DNA of 64,000 nucleotides, taken from positions 186,001 to 250,000 of the forward strand of contig QOQW01000005.1 in the NCBI GenBank assembly GCA_003327425.1, in the 5' to 3' direction. This DNA comes from Candidatus Ozemibacter sibiricus (lineage in GTDB: Bacteria > Muiribacteriota > Ozemobacteria > Ozemobacterales > Ozemobacteraceae). Below are positions 52,300-61,207 of the stretch, in pieces. The number at the start of each line of letters is the position of its first letter. Within the stretch, counting starts at the first letter, position 1. Position numbers and translations under genes: made by a program. The notes under the pieces were generated by a model. That model searched no databases and was not told where the DNA came from. It saw nothing but the letters and a program-made list of their open reading frames with translations.

Positions 52300-54075
52300 G
52301 TGGCGGGGCGGCCCCCCGGGCCGGCGTCGGGCGGCTCCCATTGGTGGCGGCCGGTCGGGTGGATGATGCTGGCGGTCTTCTCCCTGGGCCCATGGTTCCT
52401 GCCAGCTCCCGCCGATCGGGCCGGGTTCGAGGTGCCTGGCCCGGCGAACCATCAAGAAGAGGCCGGCCAGCCGGAAGAACGGATTGGTCTGGCCGGGGTC
52501 GCGTCTCCATCGGGTGGCAGTGGGAGCCTGGGCGGCGTGCGGGGCCAGCGACCCGCGCGCAACCGGTCGGGCCTCTGGCGGCCTGCGCCATGGGCGGCCG
52601 AGGCGGCCGAAATCGCCAGCTCCAAGATCCCCGAGCTGAAGAAGCGATTGCAAGATGATCCCACCGACCGCGAGGCGCTGCTGGCCCTGGCCCTGGAATA
52701 CAGTCTCGAGCGGCAGTATGACAAAGCGGTCGAGACCTACTTCGCCCTGCTGAGGATCGACCCCAATAATTTCCATGCCTACAACAATCTTGGTATTTTG
52801 TACAAGAAGGCCGGCCAGTATCGCGACAGTCTGTACTGCTACCAGCAGGCCCAGAAGATCGATCCCAACTCCTACTGGGTGCCCTACAACATGGGGCTGG
52901 CCTACGAGGCGATGGGCCGCATGCAGGAGGCCCGCGAAGCCTACGGCCGGGCGCTCTCGCTCAACCCTGATTTCACCCTGGCGTTGCAGCGACTGCGCGA
53001 GCTGTCCGAGGAGGCGGGCGCGGTCAAGCCGCTGCCCAAGCCGCCCGGAGCCCAGATCTACCTCGCCGATGGGCCAGACGGGCAGCCCCGGCTCGTGGGC
53101 GGGAGCGGCGCCGCCGCCCCCGCCGGCGGGCCGGCTCCTTCTGGAACGCCCGCGGGTGCGGCGGGGGGCGGGAAACCGGCCGCGCCTTCACCTGCGGCTG
53201 CTGTCGTGGCCGAAAAGCCGCCCGCCGAAAAGCCGTCGACCGGAGCGGGGCGGCCGGCGGTCGCCAAGCCCAAGCCCGGGCATGGCTTGCGCACCGCCCG
53301 CACCGGCCCCGGCGCCGCGCTCTTCAACCAGGCCATGGACGCGCTCGAACGCGATGACCTGCCCAAGGCCATCGAGTTCTACGTGCGGTGCGTGCTGACC
53401 GAACGCGATTTCCTGGCCGAACCCGAGAACGGGCTGATCGCCAAGGGGCTCGCCCTGCTGCGCGATCGGCCCAACATCATGAAGGACGGCCTCTTCTACC
53501 GCGGCTTCTTCACCGCCATCACCGGCAACCTGGCCGGCGCGGTGAACGATCTCAAGATCTACCTCGAGCAAGGCCCCGAGCAGAAGGTCATGGAGACCGT
53601 CTTCCTCGAGGAGGCCCATCGCCTGGTCGCCCGCTACGAACGCGAGGTCGCCGAGCTCGAGGCCCTCAAGGCCAAACAAGCCGCGGAAGCGGCGGCGCTG
53701 GCCGAGGCGCGGGCGGCGGCGGCGCGGGCCGCCTCGGCCACCGCTACCTTCACGCCGCGTCTCGACGATGTCACCCTCAAGCAGATGGATGTCGATGCGA
53801 TCATCGACGAGGCCAACCGCCTGTCGCGCGACGCGCGCATCCTCGATGCCATCGCGGTCCTCAAGGTGGGCCTCGAGAAGGACCCCGACAATCTGACCCT
53901 TCTGATGGCCATGGCCAACGCCTATACCGACCTGATGTTCCTCAAGGGCGACAACGAGGCCGGCCGCATGGCCCGCGAGCTGTTCGCCCGCGTGGTGACC
54001 CAGGCTCCGCCCGATGCCAAAGAGCACAAGCTCGCCCAGAGCTTCATCGAGGAACTCGACAACCGGTTGAAGTGA
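52300..54075 (+). CDS. Membrane-anchored or exported TPR protein
   Basis: About 591 residues. A hydrophobic segment near the start (MMLAVFSLGPWFLPAPA) serves as anchor or signal; then a disordered stretch, a TPR block (about 115-220; YNNLGILYKKAGQYRDSLYCYQQAQKIDP), a Pro/Ala/Gly-rich linker (about 250-330), a second helical/TPR region, an Ala-rich coiled coil, and a final TPR-like unit. The start is uncertain: GTG 52300 gives an Arg-containing head before the hydrophobic segment, while ATG 52363 would begin within it. No function recognised. It lies about 50 bases after spoVS on the same strand. Confidence 0.75.
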   Translation: MAGRPPGPASGGSHWWRPVGWMMLAVFSLGPWFLPAPADRAGFEVPGPANHQEEAGQPEERIGLAGVASPSGGSGSLGGVRGQRPARNRSGLWRPAPWAAEAAEIASSKIPELKKRLQDDPTDREALLALALEYSLERQYDKAVETYFALLRIDPNNFHAYNNLGILYKKAGQYRDSLYCYQQAQKIDPNSYWVPYNMGLAYEAMGRMQEAREAYGRALSLNPDFTLALQRLRELSEEAGAVKPLPKPPGAQIYLADGPDGQPRLVGGSGAAAPAGGPAPSGTPAGAAGGGKPAAPSPAAAVVAEKPPAEKPSTGAGRPAVAKPKPGHGLRTARTGPGAALFNQAMDALERDDLPKAIEFYVRCVLTERDFLAEPENGLIAKGLALLRDRPNIMKDGLFYRGFFTAITGNLAGAVNDLKIYLEQGPEQKVMETVFLEEAHRLVARYEREVAELEALKAKQAAEAAALAEARAAAARAASATATFTPRLDDVTLKQMDVDAIIDEANRLSRDARILDAIAVLKVGLEKDPDNLTLLMAMANAYTDLMFLKGDNEAGRMARELFARVVTQAPPDAKEHKLAQSFIEELDNRLK

Positions 54076-54156
54076 GATCGGGGCTTCCGGGCCGGGGCGC
54101 TCCCCAAGCCCGTTGCTGTCAGGCGCCCGCCCTGCCGTCTTGTCGCCGCGGGGGAA

Positions 54157-54246
54157 GCGGCCGTCTTGTGTGCTGCCGAACGCGTCGCGTTCGGCACAGA
54201 CGGTGAACAGGGGTCCAGGGGCCGGTGGCCCCTGGTGGTGCTTTCG
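54157..54246. repeat. Two-hairpin intergenic element, copy A
   Basis: Starts with GCGGCCGTC, then a ten-base-pair hairpin (TGCCGAACGC at 54174-54183 with 54187-54196), an 18-base spacer, and a nine-base-pair hairpin (CCAGGGGCC at 54215-54223 with 54227-54235). Copy B is at about 60968-61057. It lies between convergent genes, in a gap without genes (54076-54353). Confidence 0.75.
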
Positions 54247-54353
54247 GGGCAGAGACCAGGGGGTCGTGTGGGCCCCTTGCCGGTGGCGCCAGGCCTCTGG
54301 CTGTACCCTTGTTCCCAAGCGTCCGGCGGTGGTCGCTGGCGAGCCGGGTGCTG

Positions 54354-55349
54354 CTACCAGCGGATGGTGACGCCCGTCTGGATCTGATCGTCGAAGCCGT
54401 ACGGGCGGTAGGTGCGCAGGTTCTTCGTCCAGGCCAGCTCGACCACGGCGTGGCGCGTCGGAGCCAGCCGCAGGCCGAGCACCAGATCCATAGTGTCCTT
54501 GTCGTCGCCGGCCTGCACCTCGCCGGTCAGTTCGCCGATCAGCGTGGCGTGCTCGGTCGCCTCGTAGCTCATGGCCAGGGCGTAGAAGAACCGGTCGTCG
54601 ACGTTCTCGGAGTTGAGGATGGCGCCGAGCTGGAGGTTGGCCACCGTCCAGTCGGTCTCGCGGGTGGTGACCACGCCGTAGAGCTTCAGCTCATCCTCGC
54701 GGCGCGAGCCGGCCGGCAGCATGCGCTCGGGGTTGCCGGTGGTGACGTAGGCGGTGGCCCCGTAGGCGAACCGATAGTAGGAACGGTCGGGCAGGTAGGT
54801 GGCCTTCCAACCCAGGCGCAGGTTGCCCACCCCGGCATTCTCGTCGGCCGGCGTGCCGTAGGTGCGCGGCGCGGCGAGATCCCAGCGATGGGTGGGGATG
54901 GTCACCGCCCACTCGGCCCACTCGCCGAGGTAGTTGAACGACAGCAGCAGCGAACTCACCGAGCCCTTGTCTTCCCCCCGGTAGGCCACGCCGCGGCGGG
55001 AGGTGAGTTCGTGGTATTCGAAGCGGGCGCCGGCGAACATCCGGCCCGGCTCGAGCTTGTCAGCCGTCTCCGAGACGAAGAAACCGACCAGCCCGTCCCG
55101 ATTCAGCGCGCAGCGCGGCGTCTCCCGCAGGAGCGGGCGGGTGGCGCGCGTTCCCGCCTTCCCCTCGGCCCCCGGCATCGAGAAGACCTCGAAGCTCTGT
55201 CCATCATAGAGGCGGACAGCGGCGGCGGCCTGAGCCGGCGCTGTCCGGCCCAGGCCCAGGGCCGGGGCCAGGCTCCAGGCCAGGACCAGCAGCACGAGCA
55301 GGCGGCAGGGGGGGGGCAATGGTCGGCGAGCGTCAGAGCGTTTCGACAT
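54354..55349 (-). CDS. Predicted outer-membrane beta-barrel protein
   Basis: A 331-residue exported protein. The signal peptide (LLVLLVLAWSLAPALGLGRTAPAQA) is followed by alternating amphipathic strands with aromatic girdles (ARFEYHELTSRRGVAY, YRFAYGATAYVTTG, GLRLAPTRHAVVELAW), and the chain ends in a C-terminal Trp after VTIRW, the usual beta-barrel end signal. About 12-14 strands can be drawn by eye. Family not recognised. The start at 55349 lies inside the end of the large TPR gene (17-base overlap), so the two are co-translated. Confidence 0.78.
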   Translation of the reverse strand: MSKRSDARRPLPPPCRLLVLLVLAWSLAPALGLGRTAPAQAAAAVRLYDGQSFEVFSMPGAEGKAGTRATRPLLRETPRCALNRDGLVGFFVSETADKLEPGRMFAGARFEYHELTSRRGVAYRGEDKGSVSSLLLSFNYLGEWAEWAVTIPTHRWDLAAPRTYGTPADENAGVGNLRLGWKATYLPDRSYYRFAYGATAYVTTGNPERMLPAGSRREDELKLYGVVTTRETDWTVANLQLGAILNSENVDDRFFYALAMSYEATEHATLIGELTGEVQAGDDKDTMDLVLGLRLAPTRHAVVELAWTKNLRTYRPYGFDDQIQTGVTIRW

Positions 55350-58300
55350 ACATGCGCAGCAGCCGGGAATGCGGGAACGGCGGAGACATGAACTCCAGGA
55401 TGTTCAGCAGAGCCCGGGCTTCCTTCTTGTGGGCAGGGGATTTGGCTTTCAGATACAGGATCGTCTCGGCCATGGCCTGGTAGAATTGGTGCTCGGCGCG
55501 AGCCGGGGCCAGGGCGATGACGTTCTTGCACTCGGCGATGGCCTCGGGGAAGCGCCCGGTGAACAGGTAGATGACGGCGAGGTTGGAGTGGGCGTCGGCG
55601 TCGCCGGGATTGCTGTCGAGCACGCGCTTCCAGACCTTCTCGGAGCGCCCCAGCAGGACGAACGCGGGGTCGAACCGGATCGGCCCGCTCATCATCTCCC
55701 ACTGGCCGACCGCCTCCTGGCCCTTGCCGCCGAGCCAGTAGAGATTGCCCAGGGCCAGCCGGGGGAAGGGATTGGTCGGGTGATGCGTGACCGCGGTCGA
55801 GACCGCCTCGAAGGCGTCCTTGAAGTTGCCGTTGAGCAGATGCAGGTAGCCGAGGTTCATCAGCACGTCGAGGTTCCTGGGTGAGGTTTCCCGGGCCTTG
55901 ACGAAGGCGGCGAGGGCGTCGCCCATGAAGCCCTTCTCGGCGGCCTCCAGGCCCTGCTTCACCAGATCGTCGGCCGGATCGGCCGGTCGCGTCGGGGGCC
56001 GCGGCCCGGCCAGCTTGTATTTCGAACTCATCTTGACTTCAGGCGGGGCGTATTTCAGGGCTTTGGCCTTGAAGTCGCCCAGTTTCTGGCTCACCCAGCG
56101 GCGTTCGGCCTCGGTCATGGTCGGTTTCTGGCCGACCTTGAGGGGAGCGGTCTGGGGTGCGCGGGCCAGCACCGGGAAATTCTGCAGGTGTTTGAGCACC
56201 CACATCTTCTCGTCGTGGCTCATGCTCGGACCGTACTGGGCGAGCTTGTCGGCGGGGGGGGGAGGCAGATCGGCGATGGGGGGCCGGCCAGCGCCGGTCG
56301 CCTTGTCGGTCATCTGCTGGCCGACGTCCTGGACATGTTCATACGAAGGGGCGCGGGCGGGGGCCATCAGGCGGCCCAGTTCCCAGAGCTTCTTGCGGGC
56401 GTGCCGCTTGATCGAGGAATCGGCCGGGGCATGGGTGTAGAGGGTCTCGTAGGCGTCGCGGGCCGGCTTGTAGCGGCCGAGCCGGATGCGGCTCAGGCCC
56501 AGCAGGGCCCAGCTCTTCAGATGGCGGGGGTTGTTCCGCACGGCGGCCAGCCCGTAGCTTTCGGCCGCTTCGAACTGGCCTTCCTCGTAGGCCATCAGAC
56601 CGAGATAGTATGGAGGTTCAGGATCGTTGGGATTGATACCTTGGGCTTTCAAGAACGCGTCGCGGGCGGCTTCGCGCTGCCGCAACCGATGGCGCATCTT
56701 GCCCAGGTTGAACTGCAGATCGTAGTGGTTGGGATTGATGGTGGCCGCCTTTTCCCAGGCGCGCAACGCCGGGGCGCTCAGGCCCCATTTGGCGTACATG
56801 TCGCCCAGCTCGTACCAGGGCTCGAAGGCGTGCGGCGCCAGCCGCTGCAGCTCGAGGTAGATCTCGCGGGCGTGGTTGACCAGGCCCTTCGCCCGGTAGT
56901 CCATGGCCTTCTTCAGCATCTTCTCGAGAGGAACGGTGGTCTTGATCGTCGGCACCGGCAGGTCGGCATGCCGCTCATGCGCGGCGGCCAGGCGGTCGTG
57001 GAGGTCCTTGACCACCTTGGCGACCACCTCGGTGGGCGGCAGCTTCTTCTGCATCTCGGCGAGCATGGCGATCGCCTCGGGCGCCTTGCCGGTCTTGGCC
57101 AGGGTGATCGCCTTGAACAGCGCGGCTTTGGTGTGATCGGGGCGGGCGGCCAGCACGGCGTCGAAGCAGGCCAGGGCTTTGGCGTAGTCGGTGGCCAGGT
57201 AGTGGGCGAGGCCGAGGTTGTAGCGAGCCAGCAGGTAGGTCGGCCGCAGGGCCAGCGCCTGGTCGAGGTCGGCGATCGCCTTGTCGATCTGGCCCATCTT
57301 GAACCGCACCCAGCCGCGGGTATGATGGAACTCGGCGCGGCCGGCCTCGAGGGCGATCGCCTGGTCGGCCAGCGCCAGGGCCTGGTCGAGGTCGCGGCCT
57401 TTCAGCGCCATCAGGTAGGCGATGTTCGACAGGCTCTCGGCGTTGCGCGGGTCGATGGCCCGGGCCTTCTTGAACGAGTCGAGGGCCTCTTCGAAGCGCC
57501 CCAGCTCCATGTAGCACCAGCCGAGCACATTCGGGATCTCGGCGATGTCCTGGTGCTGCTTCTGCATGGCCAGCAACCGCCGGATCGCTTCGGGGATGTT
57601 CCGCTTGTCGAGCAGGTCCTGCACCTCGCGGAACCCCGGGTAGAGGTTCTCGAGATCGCGCTCGGTGCGGCGGCCGCCCAGACCGGGCAGGTGTTTGACG
57701 GGGGTGCCCGAGGGGTAGACGAAGACCTTGGGCTTGCCTTCAGGAAGGGATGGCCCCGGCTGGAAGGTCTCGCCGGCCGAGGTGACCCGATCCATCAACA
57801 GTTTGATGGCTTTGATGGCGCGGGCGGCCTGCGGGCTCTTGGGCGGCGACTGGCGCAGAACCTGCCGCATCTCGGAGATGGCGGCCAGGTATTCGCGCTT
57901 CCCGGCCAGGAAGACGGCCCGGGCGAACCGGCCCTCCAGGAATTCGGGGTCGATCTCGAGCGCCTTGTCGATCGACTCGAGGGCGGTGCCATGATCGCGG
58001 CGGCTCCAGTTGCAGACGGCCAGGCCGTAGTAGCTCTGCACGAGGCGCCGTTCCAGGGCCTTGGCCTTCATCTCCATTTCGACCGCTTCGTCGGCCTTGT
58101 TCTGGTCGAGGAGCTTCTTGGCCTGGGTCTTCATCTCACGGGCCCGTGTCTCGCCGAGGGCGATGGCCTGTTCGAAAGCGAGCGAACTCTGATGGTAGAT
58201 GCGCAGTTTGAGGAAGGCCCGGCCCAGGTGGTAGAAGGCGTCGAGATTGGTCGGGTCGAGCTGGGTGCTGCGTTTGAGGGCGTTCTTGGCGGCCTCGTAG

Positions 58301-59064
58301 TCGCCGGCCGCCTTGGTCAGCAGGCCGTAGACGTAGGTGGCCTGGGCCAGGTTGCGTTTCAGGCCGTTGATCTTGCGGGCGGTGGCGACCGCCTTGTCGT
58401 TGAGCTGGGCCGCCTTCTGCTCGAGGAAGATCGCCGCCAGCTCTTCGAGGCGCTTGTCGATGGCGGCGATCAGGCGGCGGGTGTAGTCTTCGGCCTCGAT
58501 CGGCTTCTTGAAGGCGTAGGCCAGCTCGGCGAGGTGGAAGAGCGCGCGGGGGTGGGCGTCGTTGAGCGACAGGCACTTCTGGAAGGCGCGGTAGGCCTCT
58601 TCCTTGTCGCCGTTCTGCTGCAGGGCGTAACCCAGCAGATACCAGGTTTCGGCGTCGCCGCCGAAGGCCTTGATGGCGCGTTTGAAGCTGGCGGCCGCCT
58701 CGGCGAACTTCTTCTCGGTCAGCAGTTTGTTGCCGGCGGCCGTCTCGTCAGCCGCGGTCTTCTGGCGCTTGGCACGGTCTTCGGCCTTCTCGCGGGCGAC
58801 GCGTTCGGCGGTCTGCTTGTCGAGCGACAGGACGACGATGTCATAGGCCCGCTGTCGCACCGGGTGGCCGGCCGGAGCGTCGGCCATCACCTGGCGGCCG
58901 AACTTGACGGCTTCGTCCCATTTGCCCGCTGCGTAGAGCGCCTCGAGGGTGGCGAGGGCGGCGTTCAGCCGTTTCTGCTGGCCGAAGTCGATGGTGGCTA
59001 GCCCTGCCGCCGGGAGCAGCAGCAGGAACAAGAGAACGACCGCCCAGGTTTGCCTCCTGACCAT
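55333..59064 (-). CDS. Very long exported TPR protein
   Basis: A 1243-residue protein with a signal peptide (VVLLFLLLLPAAGLA) and TPR repeats along most of its length (YLLGYALQQNGDKEEAYRAFQKCL, YELGDMYAKWGLSAPALRAWEKA, YYLGLMAYEEGQFEAAESYG and many more), probably 20 or more. A few charged linkers interrupt. Likely a periplasmic scaffold. The downstream, overlapping gene encodes a beta-barrel, as in some polysaccharide-export systems where a TPR lipoprotein or domain partners a barrel; that match is inference. ATG 59064 has no clear ribosome-binding site. Confidence 0.85.
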   Translation of the reverse strand: MVRRQTWAVVLLFLLLLPAAGLATIDFGQQKRLNAALATLEALYAAGKWDEAVKFGRQVMADAPAGHPVRQRAYDIVVLSLDKQTAERVAREKAEDRAKRQKTAADETAAGNKLLTEKKFAEAAASFKRAIKAFGGDAETWYLLGYALQQNGDKEEAYRAFQKCLSLNDAHPRALFHLAELAYAFKKPIEAEDYTRRLIAAIDKRLEELAAIFLEQKAAQLNDKAVATARKINGLKRNLAQATYVYGLLTKAAGDYEAAKNALKRSTQLDPTNLDAFYHLGRAFLKLRIYHQSSLAFEQAIALGETRAREMKTQAKKLLDQNKADEAVEMEMKAKALERRLVQSYYGLAVCNWSRRDHGTALESIDKALEIDPEFLEGRFARAVFLAGKREYLAAISEMRQVLRQSPPKSPQAARAIKAIKLLMDRVTSAGETFQPGPSLPEGKPKVFVYPSGTPVKHLPGLGGRRTERDLENLYPGFREVQDLLDKRNIPEAIRRLLAMQKQHQDIAEIPNVLGWCYMELGRFEEALDSFKKARAIDPRNAESLSNIAYLMALKGRDLDQALALADQAIALEAGRAEFHHTRGWVRFKMGQIDKAIADLDQALALRPTYLLARYNLGLAHYLATDYAKALACFDAVLAARPDHTKAALFKAITLAKTGKAPEAIAMLAEMQKKLPPTEVVAKVVKDLHDRLAAAHERHADLPVPTIKTTVPLEKMLKKAMDYRAKGLVNHAREIYLELQRLAPHAFEPWYELGDMYAKWGLSAPALRAWEKAATINPNHYDLQFNLGKMRHRLRQREAARDAFLKAQGINPNDPEPPYYLGLMAYEEGQFEAAESYGLAAVRNNPRHLKSWALLGLSRIRLGRYKPARDAYETLYTHAPADSSIKRHARKKLWELGRLMAPARAPSYEHVQDVGQQMTDKATGAGRPPIADLPPPPADKLAQYGPSMSHDEKMWVLKHLQNFPVLARAPQTAPLKVGQKPTMTEAERRWVSQKLGDFKAKALKYAPPEVKMSSKYKLAGPRPPTRPADPADDLVKQGLEAAEKGFMGDALAAFVKARETSPRNLDVLMNLGYLHLLNGNFKDAFEAVSTAVTHHPTNPFPRLALGNLYWLGGKGQEAVGQWEMMSGPIRFDPAFVLLGRSEKVWKRVLDSNPGDADAHSNLAVIYLFTGRFPEAIAECKNVIALAPARAEHQFYQAMAETILYLKAKSPAHKKEARALLNILEFMSPPFPHSRLLRMYVETL

Positions 59065-59577
59065 ATGCCAGATCTACCATCGGCAGATTGGCCCAAACCC
59101 GTGACGGAAAATACCCGATGGTTGATAGCGGGGTCGGGTCGGATGGGTCATCACGCTGCCGACCGTGGGCACGCGAGCCAGGCTTGGCCGGTCGCCACCA
59201 GGGCGCCTGGCGGCGTCCGGCTGACCGTTGGTTGAGGCCGCGCGTCGCGGCCCCCGCTTTCTTTCCTGGTCCTGGTTTTCGCAGCCGTGTCGCGCAGGAA
59301 TCGAAGCGACGAGAGGTTGCGAGTTTCGCTTTTCGGCGCGGCGGATGGCCGACCGCTTGCCAGCCTTCGGTGCGGTGCTCTGCCCCGCCTCGCCCCTCGG
59401 CCTATCAAACGCATGAAGCCGACCAGGGCGGAGGCAAGCCGGCTGGTTTCAGGGCTGGCGGCAGATCGGCCGCGTCGTTCTTCCCTGGGAGTCGGGCGGG
59501 GGAGCGGTCGGATCATGGGTGCGGGGAAATGGAAAATCGGACGATGTATGAGGGAGCGCCGATCTGGAGGAGGAACC
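59065..59577. other. Divergent intergenic region before the ion-channel gene
   Basis: About 510 bases with no gene called. A long plus-strand frame runs in from 59287 in the frame of the channel gene but lacks a start signal. A GGCCGCG-CGT-CGCGGCC hairpin is at 59236-59252. No promoter stands out. Confidence 0.5.
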
Positions 59578-60903
59578 GTGGGCAAGTTGGTGCGAAGAGG
59601 GGTGTTCGTAGGGCTGGCCTGTCTGGTCTGGGCGATGGGCGGGGGGGGCCTGATGTCGAAAGTGGTGGCTCAGGCGGCCGGGCAGCCAGCGGCGGCCCTT
59701 GCCTCGGCCCCGACGATGGAGATACTGCTGCCGTCGGGGCCCGACGCTCGTGCCGGGCTCGAACCTTCTTCCGAAGCCCAGGGAGAAGGCCGGCCCTTGT
59801 CAAATGAAGATCTGAAGCTCGAAGCAGGACCCGAAGGGGCGGGCGAGCCCGCCCGCCACGAGCCGGCGACTCGGCGTTCTCCCGTCAGCGGTTCTGTTCC
59901 GTTGGGTGAACCCATGGCGGCGGGGCGCTCTGGTCGGACGGGGCCAGTGGCAGCGACTGCTTCTTCCCAACCATCAGAAGCCGCTGGTGCCGCCGCGGTG
60001 GCGAGCGGGCCGTTGACTGTGCAGATCGGGCTGTATGTGCTCGATCTGGCCCACCTCGACCTGAAAGAGAGCAGCTTCTTCGCCGACTTCTACATCTGGT
60101 ACAAATGGCGCGACCGGCCCGGCCAGGAGTGGAACCCCAGCAACATCGAGTTCATGAACGGGACCATCGAAATGGCGACGCCGCTGGCGACCGACACGTT
60201 CGGCGAGGTGCGGTACGCGTCGCAACGCATCAAGGGGCGGTTCCGGGGGCGGTTCGATCTGCGGGCCTACCCGTTCGACCGGCAGCGGCTGCCCATCGTC
60301 ATCGAAGACAGCTCGATGCCGGCGAGCCGATTGGTGTTCGAACCCGACCCCAATAATACCCGCATCGGTCGCTGGATCGAAGCGGGCGTGCAGGTTCCCG
60401 ACTGGAAGGTGGCCGGAGCGCGCGTCTACACCGATCAGCATGTCTATGACACCGACTTCGGCGACAGCTACACTTCGTCCGACACCCGGACCATCTACCA
60501 CCGCTTCAATTTCGAGATCCGGCTGGAGCGGCTGTTCGTGCCGCACCTGATCAAGTTCATCATTCCGTTGCTGGTCATCGCCGGCATGGCCTACCTGGTC
60601 TTCTGGATCAACGCCAGCGAGTTCGAGGCGCAGTGCGGCATCTGCGTCACCGCCCTGCTGACCGCCGTGGCGCTCCACATCTCCCAGGCCGATGCCCTGC
60701 CGGCGGTGGGGTATCTGGTGATTTCCGACAAGATCTTCATCGTTTTCTATGTCTTCATCTTCACGGCGCTCGCTCAGACCGTCGTGGCCAACAACCACGC
60801 CAAGCGTGGGCGCATCCGGGTCGCCATGGCCCTCGATGAATTCTTCCGGTGGGCCTACCCGCTCGGGCTGCTGTTCTTCTGCGTGCTGGCCATGGCCTTC
60901 TGA
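59578..60903 (+). CDS. Pentameric ligand-gated ion channel homologue (Cys-loop superfamily)
   Basis: A 441-residue membrane protein of the prokaryotic pLGIC family. Order: signal peptide (about 1-34), an Ala/Pro/Ser-rich region (35-140), the beta-sandwich ligand-binding domain with AYPFDRQRLPIVIEDS (the Pro-loop), and four transmembrane helices: M1 LIKFIIPLLVIAGMAYLVFWI, M2 with CVTALLTAVALHIS, M3 KIFIVFYVFIFTALAQTVVA, and M4 YPLGLLFFCVLAMAF at the very end. The start is GTG 59578 with GGAGGAGG just upstream. As in other bacterial members the extracellular Cys pair is absent. The ligand is not predictable. It stands before a Uma2 gene, with an intergenic element between. Confidence 0.88.
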   Translation: MGKLVRRGVFVGLACLVWAMGGGGLMSKVVAQAAGQPAAALASAPTMEILLPSGPDARAGLEPSSEAQGEGRPLSNEDLKLEAGPEGAGEPARHEPATRRSPVSGSVPLGEPMAAGRSGRTGPVAATASSQPSEAAGAAAVASGPLTVQIGLYVLDLAHLDLKESSFFADFYIWYKWRDRPGQEWNPSNIEFMNGTIEMATPLATDTFGEVRYASQRIKGRFRGRFDLRAYPFDRQRLPIVIEDSSMPASRLVFEPDPNNTRIGRWIEAGVQVPDWKVAGARVYTDQHVYDTDFGDSYTSSDTRTIYHRFNFEIRLERLFVPHLIKFIIPLLVIAGMAYLVFWINASEFEAQCGICVTALLTAVALHISQADALPAVGYLVISDKIFIVFYVFIFTALAQTVVANNHAKRGRIRVAMALDEFFRWAYPLGLLFFCVLAMAF

Positions 60904-60967
60904 TGGCGGGGGGCAGGGGCTGAACGGCCTGGCGCGATCTCGGCCGGCTGCCGTCTCGTGCCCCCGG

Positions 60968-61057
60968 CGCGGCCGTCGTTCTCCTGCCGAACGCACAACG
61001 TTCGGCAGGGAAAGAAGGCAGGGGTCCAGGGGCCGTCGGCCCCTGGCGGCGTCTTCC
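60968..61057. repeat. Two-hairpin intergenic element, copy B
   Basis: GCGGCCGTC at the start, an 11-base-pair hairpin (60983-60993 with 60999-61009), 16-base spacer, and a nine-base-pair hairpin (61026-61034 with 61038-61046). The outer parts of the stems are the same as copy A, the loops differ. The gap 60904-61207 holds no gene; a weak promoter TTGCTG/TAGACT (61124-61153) lies before the Uma2 gene. Confidence 0.75.
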
Positions 61058-61207
61058 GGTGCTCGGCTGGTGGCGGGCGTTCTGCCTGAATTGGCGTTGG
61101 CTTGGAGGGGGGCGTGCGCTCGGTTGCTGGGGTCGAGGAGCCGGTGCTAGACTATGAGCGGGTGGCTCGACGGCAGGGTCGAGCGCCGCCAGCTTGAGGA
61201 GGGAGAG

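Noticed and set aside
56188-59001. A 937-codon plus-strand frame.
   Set aside because: Antisense to the long TPR gene; no signal or motif and residue usage typical of a shadow frame.
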